From assembly GCA_001752465.1 (NCBI GenBank), contig MDJB01000011.1:1-43062 (forward strand): a stretch of 43,062 nt of DNA, read 5' to 3'. A program made the translations under genes and the position numbers. The stretch comes from Haemophilus quentini (lineage in GTDB: Bacteria; Pseudomonadota; Gammaproteobacteria; Enterobacterales; Pasteurellaceae). Below the pieces are notes generated by a model. That model was not told the origin of the DNA. It saw only the letters and a program-made list of their open reading frames with translations, and made no database searches. Of the stretch, positions 18,912 through 26,372 are shown piece by piece (within the stretch, counting starts at the first letter, position 1; every line of letters begins with the position of its first letter).

Positions 18912-18946
18912 AAAAGAAAAAGCCACAGGATACAATCCTATGGCTT
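18912..18946 (-). terminator. Terminator of the antisense RNA
   Basis: A 12-bp stem (18920-18931 with 18935-18946) followed on the minus strand by TTTCTTTTC. Its single non-canonical pair is U-G in minus-strand RNA and a C-A mismatch in plus-strand RNA, so it is a minus-strand terminator. Confidence 0.7.
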
Positions 18947-18980
18947 TCTAAACACTGTTTATTTATCTATAACTTAACGT

Positions 18981-18986
18981 TATAAT
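18981..18986 (+). promoter_or_regulatory. -10 element of the 19-aa ORF transcript
   Basis: Perfect TATAAT; only a weak -35 (TTTATT, 18958-18963) is seen 17 bp upstream. The predicted leader is about 65 bases and contains two hairpins. Confidence 0.45.
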
Positions 18987-18989
18987 AAT

Positions 18990-19039
18990 CTCGCTTTCAA
19001 GACTCCAACTTGAAAGCGAGTGTTGCGCTTTTTCGCAAC
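18990..19039 (+). promoter_or_regulatory. Tandem leader hairpins upstream of the 19-aa ORF
   Basis: First hairpin: a perfect 12-bp stem, CTCGCTTTCAAG (18990-19001) with CTTGAAAGCGAG (19009-19020), and a 7-base loop. Second: GTTGCG (19022-19027) with CGCAAC (19034-19039). Neither is followed by T residues, so they look like 5'-UTR structure rather than terminators. Confidence 0.6.
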
Positions 19040-19058
19040 GTTTGAAGAGGATAAGAAA

Positions 19059-19118
19059 ATGATTAAACTCATTATCCTTGTCGTACTACTATTATTAGTG
19101 AGTTTACCGACTTACTAA
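19059..19118 (+). CDS. Ibs-like 19-residue hydrophobic peptide, putative type I toxin
   Basis: The ORF encodes MIKLIILVVLLLLVSLPTY, a single membrane segment with one lysine at position 3. Length, charge and terminal Ser15...Tyr19 match the E. coli Ibs toxins as I recall them (IbsC is also 19 residues, with Lys/Arg at 3, Leu4, Ser15 and Tyr19). Ibs peptides insert in the inner membrane and depolarise it when not silenced by Sib antisense RNA. A ribosome site AGAGG (19046-19050) lies 8 bases before the ATG. The opposing promoter and terminator described separately give the antisense partner. Too short for ordinary gene finders. Identification is by pattern; toxicity is inferred. Confidence 0.72.
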   Translation: MIKLIILVVLLLLVSLPTY

Positions 19119-19161
19119 TAACACGACATACTAGGGAGTATGCAGCTCCCTAGTTCTTCAA

Positions 19162-19190
19162 ATCTTAAAAGTTTACTTTATTTTTGTCAA
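19162..19190 (-). promoter_or_regulatory. Promoter of the antisense RNA
   Basis: -35 TTGACA (19185-19190, perfect), 17-bp spacer, -10 TAAGAT (19162-19167, 5 of 6). It is stronger than the sense-strand promoter, as expected for an antitoxin RNA. Confidence 0.7.
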
Positions 19191-19211
19191 GGATGAATAA
19201 ATTTCAGATAC

Positions 19212-19234
19212 AAAAAAAGCACCCTTAGGTGCTA
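19212..19234 (-). terminator. Terminator of the tRNA-Asp operon
   Basis: On the minus strand AGCACC-TAAG-GGTGCT is followed by seven T residues, 18 bases past the last tRNA-Asp. Confidence 0.85.
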
Positions 19235-19251
19235 TCTTTATTTATCTTAAT

Positions 19252-19328
19252 TGGCGGAATGGACGGGACTCGAACCCGCGACCCCCTGCGTGACAGGCAG
19301 GTATTCTAACCAGCTGAACTACCACTCC
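19252..19328 (-). tRNA. tRNA-Asp (GTC), second copy
   Basis: 77 bases with encoded CCA; begins GGAGTGGTAGTTCAG, anticodon loop CTGTCAC, T-loop GTTCGAG. Sequence identical to the copy at 19352-19428, from which it is separated by 23 bases. Confidence 0.95.
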
Positions 19329-19351
19329 GAGATAAGATATTAATTTTAAAT

Positions 19352-19428
19352 TGGCGGAATGGACGGGACTCGAACCCGCGACCCCCTGCGTGACAGGCAG
19401 GTATTCTAACCAGCTGAACTACCACTCC
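19352..19428 (-). tRNA. tRNA-Asp (GTC), first copy
   Basis: 77 bases with encoded CCA, identical to its tandem neighbour. Promoter-proximal member of a two-gene operon. Confidence 0.95.
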
Positions 19429-19442
19429 GCTAAGTGGTGCGT

Positions 19443-19471
19443 ATCATAATGACGAACATAAATCTCGTCAA
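19443..19471 (-). promoter_or_regulatory. Promoter of the tRNA-Asp operon
   Basis: Minus strand -35 TTGACG (19466-19471), 17-bp spacer, -10 TATGAT (19443-19448), then a C-rich discriminator ACGCACC. Confidence 0.8.
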
Positions 19472-19515
19472 TCTTTTTTTATTAAATTTTACTTACCTGC
19501 TTAAATTCCAAACGA

Positions 19516-20286
19516 TTAATGCATATTATCATTGCCAATGCGTTTATCCCAAAGACAATTATTTCCACTTTTTTTATTAATCATCTTTAATAATTCTAAA
19601 TGCGCTTGTAACTCATCATCAGTAGGTTGAAGTAATTTTAAATTGTGCGCAAAATCAACCGCATTTTTTATTTCTTCCGCCGTTTTTTCTTGCTCAACAT
19701 GAATAACTTCAGACTCAACAGATTCTTCTTCATCGAATAAATTTGTTTGTCCCCCCGTCATCATCAAATAAACATCCGCCAAGATCTCGGCATCCAGTAA
19801 CGCACCGTGCAAAGTACGTTTGCTATTATCAATACCTAAACGATCACAAAGTGCGTCCAAATTATTACGTTTTCCGGGATACATCTGACGCGCCATTTGC
19901 AAAGTATCTGTCACCAAACAAATATCGTTAGTTTTCACATTAAGGTTGAGTTTACGAAATTCATAATCCATAAATCCAACGTCAAAGGGTGCATTGTGAA
20001 TAAGCAATTCCGCACCATTAATATAATCCAAAAAATCTTGGGCAACGTCTTTGAATTCAGGTTTATCCGCTAACATTTCATCAGTAATACCATGAACTTT
20101 AATCGCATCAGGATCAACGGGGCGATCTGGTTTAATGTAAATATGGAAATTATTACCTGTGTAACGACGATTTATTAATTCAACTGCACCAATTTCAATA
20201 ATGCAGTGTCCTTCATAATGCGCGCCAAGCTGATTCATACCTGTAGTTTCAGTATCTAACACAATTTGGCGATTGGGATTAATCAT
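19516..20286 (-). CDS. dnaQ: DNA polymerase III epsilon subunit (proofreading exonuclease)
   Basis: 3'-5' exonuclease of the replicase core. The DEDDh motifs are intact: Asp11 and Glu13 in LDTETTGM, Asp102 in HNAPFDVGF, His160 and Asp165 in [13 protein letters not shown] clamp-binding motif QTNLF follows at 181-185, and the C-terminal segment (to 256) provides the contact with the alpha subunit. Divergent from rnhA with 60 bases between start codons, the same arrangement as in E. coli. Confidence 0.96.
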   Translation of the reverse strand: MINPNRQIVLDTETTGMNQLGAHYEGHCIIEIGAVELINRRYTGNNFHIYIKPDRPVDPDAIKVHGITDEMLADKPEFKDVAQDFLDYINGAELLIHNAPFDVGFMDYEFRKLNLNVKTNDICLVTDTLQMARQMYPGKRNNLDALCDRLGIDNSKRTLHGALLDAEILADVYLMMTGGQTNLFDEEESVESEVIHVEQEKTAEEIKNAVDFAHNLKLLQPTDDELQAHLELLKMINKKSGNNCLWDKRIGNDNMH

Positions 20287-20346
20287 TTGTTCAACCTATC
20301 TCTTTCCATTAAAATACTTGCCATTCTACACAACAACCTTTTTGTT

Positions 20347-20811
20347 ATGCAAAAACAGATTGAAATTTTTACTGATGGATCTTGCTTAGGTAATCCTGGC
20401 GCAGGGGGAATTGGCGCCGTATTGCGTTATAAACAGCATGAAAAAATGCTCTCCAAAGGCTATTTTAAAACCACCAATAATCGAATGGAATTACGCGCTG
20501 TCATTGAGGCATTAAATGCATTAAAAGAACCTTGCTTAATCACGCTTTATAGTGATAGCCAATATATGAAAAATGGCATAACAAAATGGATTTTTAACTG
20601 GAAAAAAAATAATTGGAAAGCAAGTTCTGGAAAGCCTGTAAAAAACCAAGATTTATGGATAGCCTTAGATGAATCCATCCAACGTCATAAAATTAATTGG
20701 CAATGGGTGAAAGGTCATGCAGGACACAGAGAAAATGAAATATGCGATGAATTAGCTAAAAAAGGGGCAGAAAACCCAACACAGGAAGATATTGGCTACA
20801 TGGAAGAATAA
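20347..20811 (+). CDS. rnhA: Ribonuclease HI
   Basis: Degrades the RNA strand of RNA-DNA hybrids, including R-loops and primers. From the ATG at 20347 the protein has 154 residues (E. coli 155), with catalytic Asp10, Glu48, Asp70 and Asp134 and the assisting His124. The basic handle region is present ([17 protein letters not shown]). The longer in-frame start at 20266 is rejected because it would reach into the dnaQ coding region and add residues absent from the family. Divergent from dnaQ. Confidence 0.96.
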   Translation: MQKQIEIFTDGSCLGNPGAGGIGAVLRYKQHEKMLSKGYFKTTNNRMELRAVIEALNALKEPCLITLYSDSQYMKNGITKWIFNWKKNNWKASSGKPVKNQDLWIALDESIQRHKINWQWVKGHAGHRENEICDELAKKGAENPTQEDIGYMEE

Positions 20812-20914
20812 TATAGAAAAGTGGCATAGCATTCTATTCTCCAATACCTAAAAATATTTACAGGCAATACTCAAGCCTCAAAAACAGAACAAAAAACAGA
20901 CAAAAATGTACGAA

Positions 20915-20936
20915 AAGTGTGATCTAGATCAGATTT
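20915..20936 (+). promoter_or_regulatory. CRP site upstream of ompP2
   Basis: A 22-bp site containing TGTGATCTAGATCAGA, nearly the full CRP consensus. Its centre (20925.5) lies about 70 bp before the predicted ompP2 start (near 20996), a typical class I activator position. Confidence 0.75.
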
Positions 20937-20960
20937 CAAGAAAATTAAAATATTGAGGAA

Positions 20961-20989
20961 TTGACATCAAAAAGAGAATTTGCTATGTT
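20961..20989 (+). promoter_or_regulatory. ompP2 promoter
   Basis: -35 TTGACA (20961-20966, perfect), 17-bp spacer, -10 TATGTT (20984-20989). The leader to the ATG is about 80 bases. Confidence 0.75.
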
Positions 20990-21075
20990 CACAACGTCTA
21001 TTTATAGGCGGTTGGACAATCTTATATGAAAATAGTTCAATCATAGGTAGTAAACAACCATAAGGAATACAAATT

Positions 21076-22146
21076 ATGAAAAAAACACTTGCAGCATTAA
21101 TCATCGGTGCATTCGCAGCTTCAGCAGCGAACGCAGCTGTTGTTTATAACAACGAAGGGACTAAAGTAGAATTTGGTGGTCGTTTAAGCGTTATCGCTGA
21201 ACAAAACAAAACCACTGTGAAAGGTCAAAAACATCAACATGGTGCATTACGCAATGCAGGTTCACGTTTCCATATTAAAGCTACTCATGACTTAGGCGAT
21301 GGTTACTATGCATTAGGTTATTTTGAAACACGCTTTAGTTCTGGTGCAAAAAAATCTGACGATTTTGGTGATGTAAAAACTAAATTAGCTTATGTTGGTT
21401 TAGGCAAAAAAGAATTAGGTCAAGTTACTTTCGGTCGTCAAAAAACTATCGCTGATGTAATGGTAAGTGCAGAAGATAACGAATACGGTATTATCGAAAA
21501 GTCTAACTATGTTCCACATGAAGGCGCTTCAGCAGCGGCTTATACCTACCAAGGTATTGAAGGTTTAACATTAAGCACCAGTTATGTATTTGCACAAGAA
21601 CGTCAGGGTGAAAATCCATTACCTAACCTAGTTCCAGGTGAAGTAGTCACTGGTGAAATCAGTAATGGTGTTCAAGTTGGTGCAAAATATGATGCAAACA
21701 ACATTGTTGCAGGCATCGCTTATGGCCGTACTAACTATAAACATTCAGATCCAGACGATATTCAACAAACTAACGGTGCATTAGCAACTTTAGGTTACCG
21801 TTTCGATGATGCTGGTTTATTCGTATCTCTTGATGGCGGTTACGCAAAAATTAAAAAGAAATCAGCTAAACACGTGAAACGTTACTTCGTATCTCCAGGT
21901 TTCCAATTCGATTTAGTAAAAGATACCAGCAAAGTATATGGTAACTTCAAATATGAACGCGATTCAGTAGATCAAGGTTTAAAAGAACGTGAAGCTGGTG
22001 TATTATTTGGTGTAGATTACAAACTTCACAGACAAGTATTAACTTATGTTGAAGGCGCTTACATCAAATCCAAAAAAACTGACAAAGCAAACGTTACTGT
22101 ATCTAAAGATAAAAAAGTGGGCGTAGGTTTACGCGTTTACTTCTAA
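21076..22146 (+). CDS. ompP2: Outer membrane protein P2, trimeric porin
   Basis: Major general porin of Haemophilus. A 20-residue signal peptide (ending AANA) is followed by a mature N-terminus [18 protein letters not shown] typical of P2. The mature protein has alternating strands of a 16-stranded barrel and ends with the aromatic C-terminal Phe required for Bam assembly. 356 residues. Conserved blocks such as [43 protein letters not shown] and [10 protein letters not shown] are interrupted by stretches that differ from the P2 sequences I remember, consistent with surface loops under immune selection. Expected substrates are small hydrophilic solutes including NAD precursors. A strong terminator follows. 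Confidence 0.95.
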   Translation: MKKTLAALIIGAFAASAANAAVVYNNEGTKVEFGGRLSVIAEQNKTTVKGQKHQHGALRNAGSRFHIKATHDLGDGYYALGYFETRFSSGAKKSDDFGDVKTKLAYVGLGKKELGQVTFGRQKTIADVMVSAEDNEYGIIEKSNYVPHEGASAAAYTYQGIEGLTLSTSYVFAQERQGENPLPNLVPGEVVTGEISNGVQVGAKYDANNIVAGIAYGRTNYKHSDPDDIQQTNGALATLGYRFDDAGLFVSLDGGYAKIKKKSAKHVKRYFVSPGFQFDLVKDTSKVYGNFKYERDSVDQGLKEREAGVLFGVDYKLHRQVLTYVEGAYIKSKKTDKANVTVSKDKKVGVGLRVYF

Positions 22147-22175
22147 TCATTTGTTAGAAATACATTATTAAAAGC

Positions 22176-22205
22176 AAGGCGAATCAAAAGATTCGCCTTT
22201 TTATT
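22176..22205 (+). terminator. ompP2 terminator
   Basis: Perfect 10-bp stem AAGGCGAATC with GATTCGCCTT and an AAAA loop, followed by a T-rich tract. Confidence 0.9.
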
Positions 22206-22505
22206 TGTTCTAAAATCGAATAAAACAATCAAAAATCTTTTTAAACCCCTCAAGACAAATATAGATTTACAAAGTATCGTTGATTTTATAGCGATTAATT
22301 TCCAAAAATCCTTCTATATACAATTACAAAACTTTGCTAAACAACATTTTGAGGATTATGAGGAAAAGATATATCAAATCGGATAAAGAATGCCATTCCA
22401 AAGTAAAGAGAAAAATGTAAACCGAATACTATAAAATCAATTATCCCTTGTTGAACCGTTTATATACTTTGTAATATTAGGCGTTGAAAGAATATTTCAT
22501 CAAAC
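22206..22505. other. Gene-free AT-rich stretch at a likely synteny junction
   Basis: No convincing gene, RNA or repeat was found. A start-less open stretch of about 58 codons on the plus strand (22213 to a TAA near 22385) reads KSNKTIKNLFKPLK and, further on, NFAKQHFEDYEEK. It has no ATG and no recognised homology, and could be a gene remnant or chance. The stretch separates ompP2 from the yfe genes, which are not neighbours in Rd as I recall it. Confidence 0.4.
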
Positions 22506-22539
22506 AAAAACGGCACAAACTTAAGCTTGTACCGTTTTT
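22506..22539 (-). terminator. Terminator of the yfe operon
   Basis: A 15-bp stem (22506-22520 with 22525-22539) around TTAA. The variant pairs are G-U in minus-strand RNA but C-A in plus-strand RNA, so it acts on the leftward yfe transcript, 13 bases past its last stop codon. Confidence 0.8.
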
Positions 22540-22551
22540 AAAGAAAGGAAA

Positions 22552-23367
22552 TTATCTTGTTTTAATTTTGCTATAAGCTAATGCTATAACAAAAAATGCG
22601 GCTTGCAGAAGAATAATACAAGCACCAGTTGACGCATCAAAATGATAGCTCAATATTACGCCTATTAGGCTTGATGTAATGGAACTGACAATAGCAATCC
22701 ATAACATTTTATCAAAAGATTTTGTGAGCGTAAGTGCTGTAATTCCTGGCGCAATTAACATTGCCACCACCAAAATAACACCTACCACTTGCATCGTGCT
22801 TACAATGGTTAAAGCAAGCAACATTAATAAGCCATAATGTAAAATCTTTGGAGAAAGACCTGCAACACGAGCATGACTTGGGTCAAAACAATAAAGCAAA
22901 AAGTCTTTACGTTTAAAAACAATCATACAAAAAATTATCGCAGAAATAACCGCACTTTGAATAAGCTCTTGATGGCTTACACCCAATACATTACCAAACA
23001 AAATATGCGTTAAATGCTGTTCTGTTTGAATTTTGGTGAACATAACAAGACCAATAGCAAACATTCCAGAAAATACAATGCCCATTGCTGTATCTTCTTT
23101 TATACGACTATTTTCTTTTAAATATCCCACGCCAAGCGAGCAAAAAATGCCTGAAAAAAATGCACCAATCGCTAAAGGAATTCCTGCCAAATAAGCAAGT
23201 ACAATACCAGGTAATACGGCATGGGAAATCGCATCGCCCATTAATGACCAACCTTTCAAGACTAAATAGCAAGAAAGCAACGCACAAATAATTGAAACAA
23301 TAAATGCAGTCAGCAAGGCATTTTGCATAAACTCAAATTGTAGCGGTTCTAAAAGACAATCAAACAT
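22552..23367 (-). CDS. yfeD: Metal ABC importer permease, YfeD-like
   Basis: 271-residue inner-membrane permease of the ABC-3 family (Mn, Fe and Zn importers) with about eight hydrophobic helices. The GWSLMGDAISHAVLPGIVLAY region, conserved in ZnuB, SitC and YfeC/D proteins, lies near residues 39-59. The first codons overlap the end of the preceding permease gene by 8 bases, so the pair is translationally coupled. Fourth and last gene of the yfe-type operon. The two permeases probably form a heterodimer in the membrane. Confidence 0.88.
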   Translation of the reverse strand: MFDCLLEPLQFEFMQNALLTAFIVSIICALLSCYLVLKGWSLMGDAISHAVLPGIVLAYLAGIPLAIGAFFSGIFCSLGVGYLKENSRIKEDTAMGIVFSGMFAIGLVMFTKIQTEQHLTHILFGNVLGVSHQELIQSAVISAIIFCMIVFKRKDFLLYCFDPSHARVAGLSPKILHYGLLMLLALTIVSTMQVVGVILVVAMLIAPGITALTLTKSFDKMLWIAIVSSITSSLIGVILSYHFDASTGACIILLQAAFFVIALAYSKIKTR

Positions 23368-24208
23368 TTTCTACCGCCTTTTTATTACGAGTGAGTAAAC
23401 CATATTTTGGTGAAAATAAGAAAGCAGCCAAAAACAATATGGTTTGCAATGTGACAATCACACCGCCTGTGGCACCATCTAAATAATAGCTAATATAAAC
23501 ACCAACAAAACTTGTCATCGTCCCTAAAATAATCGCGATGATTGACAAGGTTTTGAATTTATCCGTCAGTAAATATGCCGTAGCACCCGGGGTAATGACC
23601 ATCGCAATCACTAAAATCGCGCCGACAGTTTGCAATGCCGCCACCACACACGCACTTAATAAGGTGAAAAATAAGATTTTATAAAATAATGGAGACAGAC
23701 CGACTGTAATCGCTTGAGTTTCATCGAAAAAAATCAGTAGTAAATCCTTCCAAAATAATAAAAGCAATACTAAACAGACGCCGATGATAATTGCCACTTG
23801 GTAAATATCTTCGTCAGCAATACCTAAAATATTGCCTAAAATGATACTTTGCACATTTACTGCGGTTGGATTTAAAGAAATGATCAATAGACCTAATGCA
23901 AAGAAAGTACTAAAAATAAATCCGATAATGGCATCTTCTTTCAGTTTAGAAATGGATTTAATCCAAAGAATGGAAAGTGCGGCTAAAATTCCGGCAAAAA
24001 ATGCACCAAGCGCATAAGGCAAAGAAAAGGCATAAGCAATCGCGACACCAGGAACAACGGAATGAGAAAGTGCATCGCCAATCAAAGACCAGCCTTTAAG
24101 CATTAAATATGAAGACAAAAAAGCACAAATCCCACCAACTGCGGTACTCAAGATCATCGCCTTGAGCATATAATCATAGGAAAAAGGTTCTAATAATAAT
24201 GCTAACAT
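23360..24208 (-). CDS. yfeC: Metal ABC importer permease, YfeC-like
   Basis: 282-residue paralog of the neighbouring permease. The same ABC-3 signature appears as LKGWSLIGDALSHSVVPGVAIAY near residues 37-59, with similar helix spacing. It starts 3 bases after the ATPase stop codon and overlaps the next permease. Having two permeases with one ATPase and one binding protein is the YfeABCD/SitABCD layout for chelated iron and manganese. Confidence 0.88.
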   Translation of the reverse strand: MLALLLEPFSYDYMLKAMILSTAVGGICAFLSSYLMLKGWSLIGDALSHSVVPGVAIAYAFSLPYALGAFFAGILAALSILWIKSISKLKEDAIIGFIFSTFFALGLLIISLNPTAVNVQSIILGNILGIADEDIYQVAIIIGVCLVLLLLFWKDLLLIFFDETQAITVGLSPLFYKILFFTLLSACVVAALQTVGAILVIAMVITPGATAYLLTDKFKTLSIIAIILGTMTSFVGVYISYYLDGATGGVIVTLQTILFLAAFLFSPKYGLLTRNKKAVENV

Positions 24209-24211
24209 GCC

Positions 24212-25132
24212 TTAATCCTTCTCTTTTTTGACCGCACTTTTACAAGGACAGTCTTCAAAATGGCAATCCTGTGTTGTTGGCGCTGGAGGATCTTGCTTAG
24301 TTTCACCATAGAATACAACTGCTTTTTCATCATCCGTTAAGACGGTAACAGCGCGTTTATCTTCATCATTATGTAAATTTTCGCCTAATAATTTAATATG
24401 GCGCAATACCCCACCAAACACAATTTCCAAATTATGTTGGTTAAAGGTATCTTCCGTTTTCCCTGCTGCAATCACCGTACGATTAATCATCACCACTTGA
24501 TCACAGAAATCAGGAACTGAGCCTAAGTTATGAGTTGAGACAAGAATCAGATGATCTTCGTCTCGAAGCTGTTGAAGAAGATCAACAATGGCATTTTCAG
24601 TTTTCACATCAACGCCAGTGAAAGGTTCATCCAATAAAATAATTGGACTTTGTTGTGCTAAAGCGCGGGCTAAAAACACGCGTTTTTTCTGCCCGCCAGA
24701 TAACTCACCAATTTGACGATGCGCGAGATGTTCAATGTTCACTCGCTGCATCGCCTCTTGAACTTTTTGTTTATCAATCGCTTTCGGGATACGAAGGAAA
24801 TTCATATACCCATAACGCCCCATCATCACGACATCATAAACTGACACCGGAAATTGCCAGTCCACTTCTTCAGATTGTGGAACATAAGCAACCAAATTAC
24901 GTTTCAGTGCTTGGGAAATTGGCAAATCGCAAAGTTTGATTTCGCCTTGTTGTGGCTTCACAAGCCCCATTATGCTTTTAAATAACGTGGATTTACCACT
25001 TCCATTCACACCCACTAATGCACAAATAGTTCCACTGTTTAATGAGAACGTCATATTGTGAATAGCTGTGTGACCATTGTTGTAACGAACAGTTACATCA
25101 TTAACCCAAATTGATGTCGAGAAAGAGTCCAT
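24212..25132 (-). CDS. yfeB: Metal ABC importer ATPase, YfeB-like
   Basis: 306-residue ATPase. Walker A GVNGSGKS is at 41-48, the Q-loop near VPQSEEVDW, the signature LSGGQKKR, Walker B IILLDEP and the switch histidine in LVSTHN. The core resembles SitB/YfeB. A C-terminal extension of about 50 residues ends with CHFEDCPCK (Cys290, His291, Cys295, Cys297), a candidate metal-binding tail not needed for the ATPase fold. The start codon overlaps the stop of the binding-protein gene at 25132. Confidence 0.9.
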   Translation of the reverse strand: MDSFSTSIWVNDVTVRYNNGHTAIHNMTFSLNSGTICALVGVNGSGKSTLFKSIMGLVKPQQGEIKLCDLPISQALKRNLVAYVPQSEEVDWQFPVSVYDVVMMGRYGYMNFLRIPKAIDKQKVQEAMQRVNIEHLAHRQIGELSGGQKKRVFLARALAQQSPIILLDEPFTGVDVKTENAIVDLLQQLRDEDHLILVSTHNLGSVPDFCDQVVMINRTVIAAGKTEDTFNQHNLEIVFGGVLRHIKLLGENLHNDEDKRAVTVLTDDEKAVVFYGETKQDPPAPTTQDCHFEDCPCKSAVKKEKD

Positions 25133-26013
25133 TATTTTCCGAATCCTTTAACAATGGTTGATACAGTGACGTTAAGCAAATCAATATAAGTTGGCACAGG
25201 GCCTTTTTTCGCAGAAAGTGAATCAACGTACAATACGCCACCGTATTTTGCGCCACTTTCTTTAGCAACTTGTTGTGCTGGTTTTGCTGAAATTGTACTT
25301 TCACTAAACACAACAGGAATATTGTTTTTACGAACTAAATCAATCACTTTACGCACTTGTTGTGGTGTGCCTTGTTGTTCAGCATTAATTGGCCATAAGT
25401 AGCCTTCTTTTAAGTTGTAATCTTTCGCCAAATAACTGAAAGCACCTTCACTTGTCACAAGCCAGCGTTGAGCTTCTGGAATCTGTGCTAATTTTGCACG
25501 AAGTGGCTCATCAAGTTGTTTAATTTTTTGAGCATAGTCAGCAGCATTTTTTTCGTACACTGCTGCATTTTGTGGATCGTATTTCACCAATGCATTTTTA
25601 ATATTTTCAATATAAATTAATGCATTAGATGGCGACATCCACGCATGTGGATTAGGCGCATCTTTATACGGGCCTTCATAAATAGACAATGGTTGAATAC
25701 CTTCAGTCACCACTACTGCTGGTTTGTCTTTAATATTTTGGAAGAAACGTTCAAACCAACGCTCCAAATTTAAGCCGTTCCATAGAATTAAATCGGCAGA
25801 TTGTGCTTTCACAATGTCTTTTGGAGTAGGTTCATATTCATGAATTTCAGCACCTGGTTTGGTGATAGATTCCACTGTAGCTGCATTACCCGCCACATTT
25901 TGTGCGATATCTTGAATCACGGTGAAGGTGGTGACGACTTTGAATTTTGCATTAGCCTGCATTGCAAATAAACCAAGTGCAAGTGCGGTCATAATTTTTA
26001 ATGAATTTCGCAT
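25132..26013 (-). CDS. yfeA: Periplasmic Mn/Fe-binding protein, YfeA-like
   Basis: 293-residue cluster A-I metal-binding protein with a signal peptide cleaved after QANA (residue 22). The four expected ligands are visible: His58 (AEIHEYEP), His123 (NPHAWMSP), Glu189 ([12 protein letters not shown]) and Asp264 (VDSLS). The His-His-Glu-Asp set is that of PsaA/SitA/YfeA manganese and iron binders; there is no histidine-rich loop as in ZnuA, which argues against zinc. First gene of the four-gene operon. A Fur-like box lies about 105 bp upstream of the start codon. Confidence 0.9.
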   Translation of the reverse strand: MRNSLKIMTALALGLFAMQANAKFKVVTTFTVIQDIAQNVAGNAATVESITKPGAEIHEYEPTPKDIVKAQSADLILWNGLNLERWFERFFQNIKDKPAVVVTEGIQPLSIYEGPYKDAPNPHAWMSPSNALIYIENIKNALVKYDPQNAAVYEKNAADYAQKIKQLDEPLRAKLAQIPEAQRWLVTSEGAFSYLAKDYNLKEGYLWPINAEQQGTPQQVRKVIDLVRKNNIPVVFSESTISAKPAQQVAKESGAKYGGVLYVDSLSAKKGPVPTYIDLLNVTVSTIVKGFGK

Positions 26014-26372
26014 AAGATGTCCTTATAAAAAAGTATTAGATTGGATGCCTGAATAATCGCTCAACAGCTCAACAATTATTCATCACAGGTAATAGTACTA
26101 TTTTTATTACGTTTTTCAAATGAAAATAATTATCAAACATTAAAGTTATTTTGATTTTTGAAAGCATAACAAAAAGTGAGATAGATTTTCCCTATGTTTT
26201 TAAGTGTTATATCATCGTGATAAGCTAAGTTTTCAAAAACTTTTATCCTTAATTTATTGATTTAATTACTGATACAAAAGTACAAATATTTTTCTGTTAT
26301 TATAGTGACTTTTTCAAAAATTAAGTCTAGAATGTGGTAACCGTTATGAATTCATCTTTTTGAGGATAATAT
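26014..26372. other. Intergenic region between yfeA and the coiled-coil lipoprotein
   Basis: Divergent 359-bp control region, very AT-rich. It holds a Fur-like box at 26116-26134 for the yfe side and an unsupported TATAGT (26301-26306) for the lipoprotein side. No ORF or RNA gene was seen. Confidence 0.5.
26116..26134 (-). promoter_or_regulatory. Fur-like box upstream of yfeABCD
   Basis: On the minus strand GATAATTATTTTCATT agrees with the 19-bp Fur consensus at about 14 positions, including both GATAAT and CATT ends. Its position fits iron-responsive repression of the metal importer. Confidence 0.6.

Larger units (their letters stand above)
18912..19155 (-). ncRNA. Putative Sib-like antisense RNA to the 19-aa toxin ORF
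   Basis: A minus-strand transcript of about 240 bases is predicted from a near-consensus promoter (TTGACA at 19185-19190, 17-bp spacer, TAAGAT at 19162-19167) to a hairpin with a U-rich tail at 18912-18946. It would start with a stable 8-bp hairpin (19130-19154), then be complementary to the entire 19-codon ORF, its ribosome site and both leader hairpins. No other minus-strand gene lies between the tRNA-Asp terminator and der to explain this promoter and terminator. E. coli Sib RNAs are about 140 bases; the exact 3' end here is uncertain. Confidence 0.65.

Noticed and set aside
20266-20346. Longer rnhA start
   Set aside because: It would run into the divergent dnaQ coding region; the ATG at 20347 gives the normal RNase HI N-terminus.
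22213-22385. A real gene in the plus-strand open stretch after ompP2
   Set aside because: No start codon or ribosome site and no recognised similarity; kept only as a possible remnant.
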